Origin: Roseibacillus sp.
Lineage (GTDB): Bacteria; Verrucomicrobiota; Verrucomicrobiia; Verrucomicrobiales; Akkermansiaceae
Assembly (NCBI GenBank): GCA_022448985.1
Contig: JAKVCR010000016.1
Location: forward strand, 62,001-126,000
Direction: 5' to 3'
Length of the DNA: 64,000 nt
Shown: positions 8,011-17,135 of the stretch, one piece after another
Layout: every line of letters begins with the position of its first letter
How positions within the stretch are numbered: position 1 is the first letter of the stretch
Program-made: the position numbers and the translations under genes
The notes under the pieces: model-generated
What the model saw: only the letters and a program-made list of their open reading frames with translations
What the model was told of the DNA's origin: nothing
Database searches by the model: none

Positions 8011-9018
8011 TTAGAGGTCTGCGTAAAAAGCCGGCGGGGTAACAGGCGCATTGAAGGCGGCACCGGTACCGTTCTGGCTGATGATGATGCCGGAAGTCAG
8101 CTCAACGTCGGCACCACTTCCGAAAGTGGCGGAGTTCAGCCAACCGTCAAACCCGGCGAGCGTGGAGTAGAAGTACTGCTCAAATCCGCTCGCGTCTGCC
8201 TTGGGCAGGTAAACGGTGTCAGCCTCCGAGGGGTCCGCGTTGGCGGAACCACTCACGCTGCTGGCAAGACCACTGTTGCCGAGGGTCGAGCCCACGGGGT
8301 AGGCAGTGCCGAGGTAAGTGAAGGCCTGGCCGACGGGAAGGTTCGTGCTGGTGGTCTTGACCATGCCGGTCACGACGAGCGAGATGTTCGCAGCGCCCTT
8401 CTCGTTGACGATGATTCCGTCGACGTAGTTGAGAGGAAGGTCGGTGGCGTCCGCGAAGGTCGCAGCGTCCAACCATCCGTCAAAGCCGGCGAGGGTGGAG
8501 TAGAATACCTGGGTGAAGCCAGCTCCGTTGGGAACGTAGATGACGCTCGCCTCAGAGGGGTCAGCATTGGCGGAACCAGTGAGGCCCGCAGAGTTGTCGG
8601 CACCAAAGACGTCGCCAATAGTCTTGGCAGCGCGGATGGTGTAATCCGTTGCATCGTCAGCAACGATGTCGGAGAGACCGGTCAGGTCGCTATTGCTCCA
8701 ACCGTCAACTTCGATGACGGTGCCCTCGGAAGAGGTGCCACCAGTGATCTCGACGAGGTAACGCTTACCTGCGCTAAGGACGTCGCTGAAGTTAACATCT
8801 GCATCGCTCAGGCTGGTCGCGGTCTGGGAATCGAATGTTCCGGAGACTACCTGCGGTTCGTGGAGGCGAAGTCCGATGACGTTGAATTTGCCCGCATTAA
8901 TCGTGAGGGTCTCGTAACCGCCTGCACCTGATACTGCCGACTGGGAGAAGGCGGAACCAGAGAGGAGGCTAAGCGAACCCGCAGCGAGTGCGGCTTTCTT
9001 TAGTGTCGTTGCTTTCAT
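8011..9018 (-). CDS. secreted TIGR02597-like protein, paralogue 2
   Basis: Exported protein of 335 residues with signal peptide MKATTLKKAALAAGSLSLLSGSAFSQ. It aligns along its whole length with the protein at 5881-6933: GLRLHEPQVVSGTFDSQTA, YLVEITGGTSSEGTVIEVDG, DVFGADNSAGLTGSANAD. Within it are two or three degenerate repeats with the pattern GSANADPSEA, then [S/D]xVY[V/L]P and FxQ[V/Y]FYSTLAGFDGWL. This suggests an internally repeated beta structure. The DNA shared with paralogue 1 is nearly identical over about 90 bp, pointing to recent duplication or gene conversion. Function unknown; location is probably periplasmic or extracellular. Confidence 0.78.
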   Translation of the reverse strand: MKATTLKKAALAAGSLSLLSGSAFSQSAVSGAGGYETLTINAGKFNVIGLRLHEPQVVSGTFDSQTATSLSDADVNFSDVLSAGKRYLVEITGGTSSEGTVIEVDGWSNSDLTGLSDIVADDATDYTIRAAKTIGDVFGADNSAGLTGSANADPSEASVIYVPNGAGFTQVFYSTLAGFDGWLDAATFADATDLPLNYVDGIIVNEKGAANISLVVTGMVKTTSTNLPVGQAFTYLGTAYPVGSTLGNSGLASSVSGSANADPSEADTVYLPKADASGFEQYFYSTLAGFDGWLNSATFGSGADVELTSGIIISQNGTGAAFNAPVTPPAFYADL

Positions 9019-9358
9019 GGCTATTGGATGACTCTGATAAGAGGTCGTTTTTGTTTTTGGGGTGTGTTCTCAGTTTCCGCAGGCAATCCACCTGCAAAAT
9101 AGCTACCGTAGGTGTATATGGTCAATTTTTTTTTAAGTGCTCCGGGAAAAAACAAATTAGTAAAACCGTAACACCTTGATCCGACCTAAGAGCCTCTGCA
9201 TTAAGGCATTGCAATTCCCTCAGTATATAAAAATTCATTTGGCGGATACCCCAAAAGGCAGTTTCTCCAATCCGCGTCCAAAAATCGGGAAGGGCGGCCG
9301 CTCTTCCGGGCAATTTGCAGGGTCATGGAAGGCATCCCCCAGCCCTTTCCGGGAGCGG
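9019..9358. other. AT-rich intergenic region
   Basis: A 340-bp gap, clearly more AT-rich than its surroundings, with a run of nine T near 9126-9134 and the sequence agtatataaaaattc near 9220. It holds the likely promoter of the minus-strand gene starting at 9018 and the 3' flank of the PfkB-type kinase gene. No ORF or structured RNA was recognised. Confidence 0.4.
9096..9125 (-). promoter_or_regulatory. candidate sigma-70 promoter
   Basis: On the minus strand TTGACC (9125-9120) and TATTTT (9101-9096) are separated by 18 bp, about 78 bp upstream of the start codon at 9018. The -35 is a good match and the -10 a moderate one. It would drive the secreted paralogue 2. Confidence 0.4.
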
Positions 9359-10294
9359 TTACCAACAGCTCATCTCCCGGAACATCTCCAACCGCCCAAG
9401 GATTTCGGATTCGGAGAGCTCTTCAAGCCTCCGGGTCGAGAAGGCTTCACAGGTGAAGGAGGCCATTACGGTCCCCCGGACCACCGCTTCCCGAATCTGC
9501 TCAAAGCGGTAGTCGGTGATTCCGAGGGACGCGAGATATCCGGCCATGGCGCCCAGGAAGGTATCCCCGGCACCAGTCGGGTCGGCTACCTCCGGGAGCG
9601 GAAAGGCGCCGCAGCGGAATAGGCCATGATTGACTTCCGGCGGCCCAAAGAGAATGGCTCCGAACTCTCCCAGCTTGATGACCACGTAACCCGGGCCCTT
9701 CCCTCGCAGGAGATTGCCTGCTTCAACCAGGTTGGTGGTCCCGGCATACTCACGTGCCTCCGTCTCATTGATGACCAGAAGGTCAATCCCGGCGAGAACC
9801 TCCTCCAGTTCCTCACGCGCTATCCCGATCCAGAGGTCCATAGTGTCTGCCAGCACAAAGCGATCGGGGGCCGTGCATTGGGACAGCATTTCCAACTGGT
9901 TAACCGGCGCCATGTTGGCCAGCACCACCACCGGGGAAACCGCCAACTCGGAAGGCAGGCTGACCCGCCAGTTCTCCAGAACATTAACCGCCACGTTGTG
10001 GGTGGTGCGGTCATTCATGTTCTGGTGATACTCACCGCTCCAAGTGAAGGAGGCCCCATCAGACCGGTCCACGCCCTTCAGGGTAACTCCATGCCGTTCC
10101 AGCATGGCGAGATGCTCAGGAGGATAGTCGCTGCCTACGACCCCGACGAGATGGACCGGAGCGGTAAAGTAACTGGCAGCAAGCGAGGCATAGGACGCCG
10201 ATCCCCCCAGAAGATTGGTCGCTTCATCGGTAGGCGTCTTGACGTTGTCGATCGCAATGGAGCCGCCAACCAGGAGAGAAAGAGCATCGGACAT
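9359..10294 (-). CDS. PfkB-family sugar/nucleoside kinase
   Basis: Cytoplasmic ribokinase-like kinase of about 311 residues that phosphorylates a hydroxymethyl group of a sugar, nucleoside or related substrate. The N-terminus LLVGGSIAIDNVKTP leads into the GG motif (LLGGSASYAS). The C-terminal PfkB signature DPTGAGDTFLGAMAG carries the catalytic aspartate (GAGD) and anion hole. The track's start is a TTG; the ATG at 10292-10294 gives MSDALSLLVGGS and is preferred. It is the last gene of a minus-strand run after accB, accC and thiE, 69 bp past thiE. The substrate cannot be assigned; adenosine-kinase-like enzymes share this architecture. Proximity to thiE makes a thiamine-related substrate conceivable but unproven. 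Confidence 0.82.
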   Translation of the reverse strand: MSDALSLLVGGSIAIDNVKTPTDEATNLLGGSASYASLAASYFTAPVHLVGVVGSDYPPEHLAMLERHGVTLKGVDRSDGASFTWSGEYHQNMNDRTTHNVAVNVLENWRVSLPSELAVSPVVVLANMAPVNQLEMLSQCTAPDRFVLADTMDLWIGIAREELEEVLAGIDLLVINETEAREYAGTTNLVEAGNLLRGKGPGYVVIKLGEFGAILFGPPEVNHGLFRCGAFPLPEVADPTGAGDTFLGAMAGYLASLGITDYRFEQIREAVVRGTVMASFTCEAFSTRRLEELSESEILGRLEMFREMSCW

Positions 10295-10363
10295 GGCCGC
10301 GAAGTTCGGCCCCAATACCGGGAAGATTCAAGTCCGATGTTCTCCGGCAGGGATCCTGCTGCA

Positions 10364-11011
10364 CTACTCGTGGAACTGCTCACGCACTTCGCGACAGCAC
10401 TCTCCAATATCAGGAGCCTGCAGGAGACCGGAAACGATGACCACCCGTTGCGCACCGGCACCCAGCACCTCATCGAGATTGCCAGGTTTGATCCCGCCGA
10501 TGCAGAAAACGGGAATCTGCCCCCCAACGGTCTCCTCCACTTCGGCAATGCTCTCAAGCCCGATGCCTGGACGCCCTTCCTTGGTCGGGGTGGGAAAAAG
10601 TGGCCCGAACCCGATGTAGGACGCGCCCTCTCGCAAGGCCTCCCGCGCCTGGGCAGGGGAATGGGTTGAGCGGCCCACCAGCGATCCGGCAGGCAGACGC
10701 GCCGCAGCTTCGGCCAGACTCCCGTCCTCCTGACCAAGGTGGACTCCATCGGCCCCCACTTGCTGTGCGACGTTCACGAAATCGTTCACAATGAAAGGAA
10801 CCTCCCTTGCCCGGCACAACGGGACGAGCCGCTGCGCGAGACGGCAGATGAAGCTCTCCTCATGGTTCTTGGCTCGCAGTTGAAGGACATCCACACCACC
10901 TGCGAGGAGGGCCCCGGCCACCGCCTCACAGTCATCGGCCGCAACATAGCCAAGATCCACGATGCCGTAGAGCCGGGCCGTCCGTGCTCTTTGCTGGCGC
11001 GAGCAATTCAT
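10364..11011 (-). CDS. thiE: thiamine-phosphate synthase ThiE
   Basis: Joins the HMP pyrimidine diphosphate and the thiazole phosphate to form thiamine monophosphate. The 215-residue product is a single TIM barrel with the family motifs LQLRAKN, the NDFVNVA phosphate/metal segment, [11 protein letters not shown], the [11 protein letters not shown] loop and the phosphate-binding IGGI. Length is normal. The ATG overlaps the accC stop codon as ATGA (11008-11011), which implies translational coupling with biotin carboxylase, an unusual partner. No other thi gene and no TPP riboswitch were seen upstream, so it probably follows accBC expression. Confidence 0.93.
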   Translation of the reverse strand: MNCSRQQRARTARLYGIVDLGYVAADDCEAVAGALLAGGVDVLQLRAKNHEESFICRLAQRLVPLCRAREVPFIVNDFVNVAQQVGADGVHLGQEDGSLAEAAARLPAGSLVGRSTHSPAQAREALREGASYIGFGPLFPTPTKEGRPGIGLESIAEVEETVGGQIPVFCIGGIKPGNLDEVLGAGAQRVVIVSGLLQAPDIGECCREVREQFHE

Positions 11012-12378
11012 CCGGCCGCGGCCTCGGAGTCACGCTCCTTGAGGTATCGCTCCACCCAGCCGATATCGTAGCGCCCTTCAATGAAGTCGGGGTGATCCAC
11101 AATCACTTGCTGGAAGGGAATCGTGGTCTTGATCCCCCGGATCATGAACTCCGCGAGGGCCCGCCGCATGCGCGCAATGGCGACATCACGTCGTGCTCCC
11201 GTCACGATAAGCTTCGCGATCATGGAGTCGTAGTGAGGAGGCACCGTGTATCCGGCGTAAACATGGGTATCAACCCGGACTCCCTTGCCCCCCGGGGCGT
11301 ACCAAAGAGAAATGTGGCCCGGGCTTGGCGCAAAGTTGTTGTAGGGATCCTCGGCGTTGATGCGGCACTCGATGCTGTGTCCGCGGGGCGTCCCCTCACA
11401 CACGTGGGAGGAGAGTGGTTCGCCGGAGGCCACCCGGATCTGCTCCTTGATGAGTTCGCATCCCATGACTTCCTCGGTGATGGGATGCTCCACCTGGATC
11501 CTCGTGTTCATCTCCATGAAGTAGAAGTTCTTTCCAGCTTCATCGACGAGGTACTCGATGGTCCCGGCATTCTCGTAGCCGATGTTCTTCACCAGTTCGA
11601 CCGAGGCTTCCCCCATCGCCTTACGCAACTTCGGGGTGAGCAGAGGGCTGGGGCACTCCTCGATGATCTTCTGGTTCCGACGCTGCATGGAGCAGTCACG
11701 CTCCCCGAGATGCACCACATTCCCCTGGGAGTCCGCCATCACCTGAAACTCGATGTGATGGGGATTGAGCACGAGTTTCTCGAGATAGCAGTCTCCGTTG
11801 CCAAAGACCGCCTGAGCCTCGTTGCGCGCGGCCCGATACTGATCGATAAACTCCTCCTCGTCCATGGCGGGGCGCATTCCCTTTCCACCCCCGCCCGCGG
11901 TGGCCTTAATCATGACCGGAAAACCAATCTTACGGGCGGCGGCGAGGGCCTCCTCTTCGCTCGCCATCACGCCGTCAGTCCCGGGGGTAACCGGCACACC
12001 ATACTTGGTGGCGGTCGCACGGGCGGTGTTCTTGTCGCCCATTGCGCGAATCAACTCCGCGGAGGGGCCGATGAACTTGATCTTGCAGCTCTCGCAGATC
12101 TCGGCGAAGCGCGGATTCTCCGAGAGAAACCCGTAGCCCGGATGGATGGCGTCGGCCTGAGTCACTTCGGCAGCCGCAATAATACGATCGGGCTTCAGAT
12201 AGCTATCTTTGCTCGGACCCGGCCCGATGCACACCGCCTCATCGGACAACTGCACGTGCAGGGAATCTATGTCAGCCTCCGAATAAACCGCGACCGAAGC
12301 GACTCCGAGTTCCCGGCAGGCCCGGATGATGCGCAGGGCGATCTCGCCGCGGTTGGCTACGAGGACTTTGGAAAACAT
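11008..12378 (-). CDS. accC: acetyl-CoA carboxylase biotin carboxylase subunit
   Basis: ATP-dependent carboxylation of biotin on AccB, the first half-reaction of acetyl-CoA carboxylase in fatty acid synthesis. The protein is 456 residues with the three ATP-grasp parts: N-terminal [21 protein letters not shown], the glycine-rich ATP loop [12 protein letters not shown], and the block [16 protein letters not shown]. The catalytic region [15 protein letters not shown] and the C-terminal [17 protein letters not shown] are intact. Length and motifs are fully typical. It lies 51 bp downstream of accB and overlaps thiE by 4 nt. Confidence 0.97.
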   Translation of the reverse strand: MFSKVLVANRGEIALRIIRACRELGVASVAVYSEADIDSLHVQLSDEAVCIGPGPSKDSYLKPDRIIAAAEVTQADAIHPGYGFLSENPRFAEICESCKIKFIGPSAELIRAMGDKNTARATATKYGVPVTPGTDGVMASEEEALAAARKIGFPVMIKATAGGGGKGMRPAMDEEEFIDQYRAARNEAQAVFGNGDCYLEKLVLNPHHIEFQVMADSQGNVVHLGERDCSMQRRNQKIIEECPSPLLTPKLRKAMGEASVELVKNIGYENAGTIEYLVDEAGKNFYFMEMNTRIQVEHPITEEVMGCELIKEQIRVASGEPLSSHVCEGTPRGHSIECRINAEDPYNNFAPSPGHISLWYAPGGKGVRVDTHVYAGYTVPPHYDSMIAKLIVTGARRDVAIARMRRALAEFMIRGIKTTIPFQQVIVDHPDFIEGRYDIGWVERYLKERDSEAAAG

Positions 12379-12429
12379 CGCGAAAGGATGGTGGAATCGG
12401 GAAACCCCGCAGAAGAAACGCAGCCCGGA

Positions 12430-12891
12430 TCAGGTCACGCGGAAAAGAGCGTCCCCATACTGGACCGGCGAGGTGTCCTCTACGCAGATCTCCGCGATAG
12501 TCCCGCTGATCTCGGCCTTGATCTCGTTCATTACCTTCATGGCCTCAATGATACAGAGGGTCTGCCCCTCGCTGATCTGGTCTCCCACCTTGACAAAGTC
12601 CTCTGCCTCCGGCGCGGCCTTGCGGTAGAAGGTCCCCACCATGGGCGACTCGATGACTTTCCCGCTCTCGGCAGCCGTCTCGCCACCCTCGGAAGCAGGA
12701 ACCGACGGGGAGGCCGGGGCTGCCGCGGGAACCGCAGGGGCCATGGCGAGCCCCCCAAGCGCTTCCCGGACGGCTTCTATATCCGGGGCCTTTTTCAGCT
12801 TCACGTTGACGCCTTCCTGCTCCAGATGGAAAAGGCTGAGCCCATGCTCTTCCATGAGCTCCACGATTTTTCGGATTTCCTCGAGGTCCAC
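12430..12891 (-). CDS. accB: acetyl-CoA carboxylase biotin carboxyl carrier protein
   Basis: Carries biotin between the carboxylase and transferase sites of acetyl-CoA carboxylase. The C-terminal biotinyl domain has the biotinylated lysine in IIEAMKVMNEIKAE and the preceding SPMVGTFYRKAAPEAEDFV. The N-terminal helix DLEEIRKIVELMEEHGLS is the usual AccB start, followed by an Ala/Pro/Ser-rich linker. I chose the GTG at 12889-12891 (about 153 residues); the track's 18 extra residues are not AccB-like. First gene of the accB-accC-thiE-kinase run. Confidence 0.93.
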   Translation of the reverse strand: MDLEEIRKIVELMEEHGLSLFHLEQEGVNVKLKKAPDIEAVREALGGLAMAPAVPAAAPASPSVPASEGGETAAESGKVIESPMVGTFYRKAAPEAEDFVKVGDQISEGQTLCIIEAMKVMNEIKAEISGTIAEICVEDTSPVQYGDALFRVT

Positions 12892-13005
12892 AGCGCAACG
12901 CAGGTGAGTTGGGAGTAGAGTCGGGGGCCAGGCAGGGCGGGTCAAGCGTCAAGGAAGCAGCGATTCGGGATTGGGTCGCGGGAAATTGGGCCTTAGTTTG
13001 CACCC

Positions 13006-13629
13006 GTGAATCTGCCGCCGCGCCCTGCTGAACCGGGAGAGTTCATTCCCGGGGATTATTTCCGCCGGCTCTCTCCTCACGAGTTGTTCACAACGGACTC
13101 CCCGCTTGAGATCGACCTCGGATGCGGGGACGGCACCTTTGTCCTCGAGATGGCGCGTCAGTTTCCGGACCGGAACTTCCTCGCCGTCGAGCGCCTCCTG
13201 GGGCGCGTGCGCAGGATCTGCAAGCGGGCTTCGCAGGCTGGCCTCGACAACCTGCGCGTGCTCCGGCTGGAAGCGCGCTACACCGTCGAATGGCTCCTCC
13301 CACACGCCTCCGTGAGTCGGCTCCATCTCCTCTTTCCTGATCCCTGGCCCAAGGCCAGGCACCATCGCCGCCGTCTCGTGCAAGGCGACTTCCTGCACGC
13401 ACTGCGCAAGGCCCTCATCCCGGGCGGGGAGTTCCTCTTCAAGACCGATCACGAAGACTACTTCGAGTGGGCCAGAGAAGAGCTCGCGCTCTTCGGCCAC
13501 TTCGAATCTCTGCCCTGGGACGAAGGGAGCGACGAACTTTCCTTTTACCCGCAGACCGACTTCGAGGCGCAGTGGCGAGCCGGGGGCCGCGCCGTCCATC
13601 AGCTCCGCATGCGCAACCCGTCAACCTGA
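13006..13629 (+). CDS. trmB: tRNA (guanine-N7-)-methyltransferase
   Basis: SAM-dependent methylation of G46 in the variable loop of tRNAs. The 207-residue product has the SAM motif EIDLGCGDGTFVLEMA, the family-specific FPDPWPKARHHRRRLV, and FKTDHEDYFEWA near the C-terminus. It starts with GTG at 13006, which gives a short N-terminus before the fold. The gene is divergent from accB with a 114-bp gap that must hold both promoters, and it converges on the comEC-like gene. Confidence 0.93.
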   Translation: MNLPPRPAEPGEFIPGDYFRRLSPHELFTTDSPLEIDLGCGDGTFVLEMARQFPDRNFLAVERLLGRVRRICKRASQAGLDNLRVLRLEARYTVEWLLPHASVSRLHLLFPDPWPKARHHRRRLVQGDFLHALRKALIPGGEFLFKTDHEDYFEWAREELALFGHFESLPWDEGSDELSFYPQTDFEAQWRAGGRAVHQLRMRNPST

Positions 13630-13685
13630 CTTGCCGGGGTTGCTGCCTCGGGAAGCCGGGTAACTCGTGCCGGACCTTATGCCGC

Positions 13686-15947
13686 CTACTTCCGTAGAAT
13701 CATCCGCTTACTTGGATTGCGGAAGCTCCGCAGTTCGAGTTCTCCCTTTCGAAATTCCATCATGACCGCCCCTGTTTCGCCCTGACGCCAGAGGACAATC
13801 CCCGCTTCAGTCACCGCCTTCGCCCAACGTTCTGGCACCCGTTCGGAAAGGGGATATCGATCTTCTTCCGCCACGATCACGGAAGGATTGACGGCCTGAA
13901 CAAATTCCATGATGCCTGAAAAATCGGAACGGTGACGCCCCATGACCCAGAGGTCACAACTTAGATCTACGCCGCTCTCCAGCATCTCCTTCTCAGTATC
14001 AAATCCCGCATCTCCGGTGATAAGGACCCGCCACCCACGCCAATGGAGGCGCATTACCATGCAGCGGTCATCCGCCCGGCTACCATGTTCCCGATCGGCA
14101 AGGCGCAGTATTTCCAGTTCCGCTCCGTCTCCCAGTGGATACCACCTTCCAGCTATCCCGATATGCACGCCACAGCCTGACTCACCTGCCACCCGCACAA
14201 GCTCTCGAAAGGCCGGACTAGCCGCCTCCTCGACAGGAAGGAGAACCTGCCGGGGCATATAGAGTGGTAGGGCCAGGGCTAGTCCCCCTGCGTGACCGGT
14301 CTCAGGATGAGTCAGAACCAGCGACTGTGGAATCGCGCCCGCATCCTCCAGGGCAGGCTTTACCATCCTGCGGAACTGATCCTGTGCGCCCCCATCAATC
14401 AGCACTCCCCCGCCCGCCCCCACGTAAATCGCACCGTCGCCGTCCCAGAGGTCAAAGACGAGCATGCCCTCGGACCAGCCCCCCTGGCCGTGAAGCTCAA
14501 AGTAGCTGCCCGGAATCTCCGTCACCTCTTGTGCAATCCGGTATGCGCCTTCCGCCAACAGGGAATTAAACCGGTTTGCCCCCACCTGTAGTGGCTCGGC
14601 CACCAGCCCCATCACCACTCCCACAAGAGCTACCGAGAGAATCAGGAATACCAGCGGTACTAACAGCATGCTGGCTAACACCGCGGCGGGTGTCACGATC
14701 CCGAAATGGTAGCCGATCAGAGGCATGGAGCCCAGCCACGCCGCAAGGGAGACAACTAGCAGGCCAGCGACGTACTTGCGTAGCGCAAGGCTCCACCGCT
14801 GCCCCCGTGTATAAAGCAGGCGGGGAAGGAACGGATCTCCCTCGGTAACCGCTTGCAGCCGACGGGAAAAGAAGGGCGTGGCCAGAATAATCATGCCGAC
14901 CACTACATAGGACAGTTGAAAGCCAACTTGCCCGAGTTGGTAGGAATCCATGAGAAGCACCGCGGGCAGGCTGGCAAGAAGACTATTGGGCAGCGATGGC
15001 TGCCGGCGCACCGCAAAGCCGACCAAAAAGACCGAGGCCATGAAGGCGGCGCGGACCGCTGGCGGACGGAGCCCGGTCACAAATGCATAGCCCCACATGA
15101 TAACAAACACGGCCCATAAGCCCCACCCACGCGGGACCCTGAAGAAACGCATGAGCATCCAAGCCAGGGCCCCTACCAACCCCACGTGCAGCCCGCTCAC
15201 CGCGAAGATGTGCATGGTTCCACTCTTCCGGAAAGCGCCATAGAATTCGGCTCCTTCCGAGCGATCCCCGAGGACCAGTCCCCGGATAAGAATTGCGCCC
15301 GCCTCCTCTTCTCCAAGTCCAGCTACAATACGGGTCCGCAATTCGCTGCGCAGGTCCCAGGCCAGGCGCTGAAGGAGCAGGCTCATGCGCGGGCGAGCCA
15401 TGACCTCATGAGAATCGGCCCGGATCTCACCCGCCAGCCCGTGGTTCCGGATCCAGTTCATCCGATCGAACTCGGCCGGATTCCGGGCCGCGGCAGGGAA
15501 GAAGGTCTGGCCACGCAGAAGAAGCACGTCCCCAGGCTTCACCTCGTTTGGCAAATCACCTACCCCCACAAGCGTGCGGCGCAAGCCCCGCGGATTCCGT
15601 TCGTTCGCGCTGATCCGGAAAACCGCACGGGGAAGAAATCCACCCCGGTCGCGTAGACTGATCACGGCCCCTTCTACCTCAACCCGCGTGCGACCATTCG
15701 CATGGATCCAAGTCTCCCCATCCGACTGCCGCTGGAGACGATCATGATGAACCGACCATAAAAGTAGCCACCCCGCAAATCCTGCCGTCACCATCCAGCG
15801 CCCCATCCGGGCCGAGACCAGTAACCCTACCCCGGGCAGGATAAGCCACGGGAGCGCCCATCCCGCACACAAAATTCCCAGACAACACCCGAGGGCCAGG
15901 GAGACGAGCGGCACCCGGGCCAGGAAACGCGCCGCGCCTTCCTTCAC
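13686..15947 (-). CDS. comEC: ComEC/Rec2-family DNA uptake channel, degenerate C-terminal hydrolase
   Basis: Large inner-membrane protein of 753 residues, by family the channel that moves single-stranded DNA into the cytoplasm in competence. The order is an N-terminal hydrophobic region (about 1-65), an OB-like periplasmic domain (about 85-190, DUF4131), the Competence domain with the signature MHIFAVSGLHVGLVGAL and GLRPPAVRAAFMAS (about 205-480), and a C-terminal metallo-beta-lactamase-like domain (about 490-750). In that last domain the metal motif, usually [ST]HxDxDHxGG, reads THPETGHAGG, so one acidic ligand is changed to Glu and another to Gly. The end MMEFRKGELELRSF is complete. No other com genes are in the window. 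Confidence 0.85.
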   Translation of the reverse strand: MKEGAARFLARVPLVSLALGCCLGILCAGWALPWLILPGVGLLVSARMGRWMVTAGFAGWLLLWSVHHDRLQRQSDGETWIHANGRTRVEVEGAVISLRDRGGFLPRAVFRISANERNPRGLRRTLVGVGDLPNEVKPGDVLLLRGQTFFPAAARNPAEFDRMNWIRNHGLAGEIRADSHEVMARPRMSLLLQRLAWDLRSELRTRIVAGLGEEEAGAILIRGLVLGDRSEGAEFYGAFRKSGTMHIFAVSGLHVGLVGALAWMLMRFFRVPRGWGLWAVFVIMWGYAFVTGLRPPAVRAAFMASVFLVGFAVRRQPSLPNSLLASLPAVLLMDSYQLGQVGFQLSYVVVGMIILATPFFSRRLQAVTEGDPFLPRLLYTRGQRWSLALRKYVAGLLVVSLAAWLGSMPLIGYHFGIVTPAAVLASMLLVPLVFLILSVALVGVVMGLVAEPLQVGANRFNSLLAEGAYRIAQEVTEIPGSYFELHGQGGWSEGMLVFDLWDGDGAIYVGAGGGVLIDGGAQDQFRRMVKPALEDAGAIPQSLVLTHPETGHAGGLALALPLYMPRQVLLPVEEAASPAFRELVRVAGESGCGVHIGIAGRWYPLGDGAELEILRLADREHGSRADDRCMVMRLHWRGWRVLITGDAGFDTEKEMLESGVDLSCDLWVMGRHRSDFSGIMEFVQAVNPSVIVAEEDRYPLSERVPERWAKAVTEAGIVLWRQGETGAVMMEFRKGELELRSFRNPSKRMILRK

Positions 15948-15959
15948 AAGCCGGGACTG

Positions 15960-16676
15960 CTAGATTGCCCCCAGCTCGCGGAGGCGGTGGGTCGCATTGG
16001 CCGAGTGCCGCGTTTCCGGAAAGAGCTCGACCACCTGATGCAGGATGCTCACCGATTGGGGCTTGTCGTCCTTCTCGTTCTCATAGAGATCCGCCAGGCG
16101 GAACATGAAGAAGGCCGTGTCGTTGACGCGCCACTCACGGCTCTCGAGGGCAGTGCGCAAGGTTTCAATGGAGGCATCAAGATCCTCCAGGTTCTCGTGC
16201 TGGATCTTGGCGATCTCGACCCAGGGGAAGCGGTTCTCCGGCTGCGCCAGCGCCACCGCGCGATAGCCTGCAATCGCCCCTTCGTAGTCCCCCCTCGCGA
16301 AAAAGGCCCGGGCATCATGCATGGGATCGGCCTCCACTTCCTCGGCCGATCCGTAGAACATGTGGGTAAAACGATGAACCGCCTTGGGCAGGATGTAGAA
16401 GCCAAAGAAAATGGCCCCGTATGTTGCCACCACGAGAATAAGAACGATTCCCACCAGGATCTTGGCGCCGGCCGAAATGCCCTGGGGTTCCCAGCCCTCA
16501 ATCTCTTCCGTTCCTGTGAGCTCGTTGTAGATGACCTGGTCCTCAACCCTGGCACGTTCCCATTCCTGCTCGGTCGGGACCTCTCGCTTAATCGGCCCCA
16601 TCCCGATCATGATCAGGCCCGCCACACAGATGAGGGCAATCAGGATGCAGAGATTTATGAGAAATTTGCGATCCAT
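15960..16676 (-). CDS. membrane-anchored TPR protein
   Basis: 238 residues with an N-terminal transmembrane helix (FLINLCILIALICVAGLIMIG), a second membrane segment (about 70-95, ILVGIVLILVVATYGAIFFG) and then TPR-like helices: ARAFFARGDYEGAIAGYRAV, ETLRTALESREW, SVSILHQVVELFPET. It presumably acts as a scaffold at the inner membrane; the partner is unknown. Its stop codon is 12 bp upstream of the comEC-like start, so the two are probably cotranscribed, which may link it to envelope or DNA-uptake functions. No enzyme motif is present. Confidence 0.7.
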   Translation of the reverse strand: MDRKFLINLCILIALICVAGLIMIGMGPIKREVPTEQEWERARVEDQVIYNELTGTEEIEGWEPQGISAGAKILVGIVLILVVATYGAIFFGFYILPKAVHRFTHMFYGSAEEVEADPMHDARAFFARGDYEGAIAGYRAVALAQPENRFPWVEIAKIQHENLEDLDASIETLRTALESREWRVNDTAFFMFRLADLYENEKDDKPQSVSILHQVVELFPETRHSANATHRLRELGAI

Positions 16677-16765
16677 TGCTACTGTGACCTCGCATAAGAA
16701 AAACGCACCTGTCGCTGAATTACAACCCCTGAAAGTCAGGCCATTGCAAACAAGCGTGACCCCGT

Positions 16766-16794
16766 CAAAAAGCCACGGCCTATACCGTGGCTTT
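16766..16794 (-). terminator. intrinsic terminator
   Basis: Stem AAAGCCACGG / CCGTGGCTTT around a 6-nt loop, followed on the minus strand by a run of T ending in TTTTTGACGG. It lies about 60 bp past the stop codon of the 53-residue lipoprotein gene. Confidence 0.8.
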
Positions 16795-16854
16795 GCAGGG
16801 AACGACGCGGGGCCTCAACAGCGGAAAATTCCGTTGGCCGCTGCTTCGCTTCAC

Positions 16855-17016
16855 TTACTTGCCGTTACCGTAGTCGATGGTAGGCAGTTCCTTGAACTTG
16901 GGCAGCGCGCGCAGGGGCGGAGCCTTGGCTTCACCCGTGCAGCACCCGCAAGAGGTCAGGACAAGGGCGATCGCTGCTACTCCGGCAAGGGCAATCAGTT
17001 GAATGAGCTTATTCAT
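16855..17016 (-). CDS. small lipoprotein, 53 residues
   Basis: Too short for the ORF track. The translation starts MNKLIQLIALAGVAAIALVL, followed by the lipobox LTSC with the lipidated cysteine at residue 23, and ends LPTIDYGNGK. The mature peptide is only about 31 residues and begins with a cysteine-rich CGCC. It has its own intrinsic terminator. Signal-peptide length, basic N-terminus and lipobox are all standard, so it is very probably expressed and membrane-anchored. It is the first of three consecutive mini-lipoproteins; function unknown. Confidence 0.75.
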   Translation of the reverse strand: MNKLIQLIALAGVAAIALVLTSCGCCTGEAKAPPLRALPKFKELPTIDYGNGK

Positions 17017-17079
17017 CGTAAGTGTGTAAATGCTGGGGCTGGGCGGAAATCTCAGGGGAGGCTCCTCTCACCTCAAGGT

Positions 17080-17120
17080 AAAAATCAAGCCCGGGGTCAC
17101 AAATCAGTGACCCCGGGCTT
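17080..17120 (-). terminator. strong intrinsic terminator
   Basis: A perfect 14-bp stem AAGCCCGGGGTCAC / GTGACCCCGGGCTT with a 6-nt loop, followed on the minus strand by GATTTTT. It lies 16 bp past the stop of the 41-residue lipoprotein gene, so that gene forms its own transcript. Confidence 0.88.
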
Positions 17121-17135
17121 CCATTTAAAGTAGGA

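Noticed and set aside
10984-12918. Plus-strand ORF of 644 residues opposite accC/accB
   Set aside because: Lies antisense to fully conserved accC and accB and shows no domain; a typical shadow.
12892-13005. Search for a TPP riboswitch before the accB-accC-thiE run
   Set aside because: The 114-bp gap shows no THI-box-like CTGAGA/ACYTGA pattern, so none is annotated.
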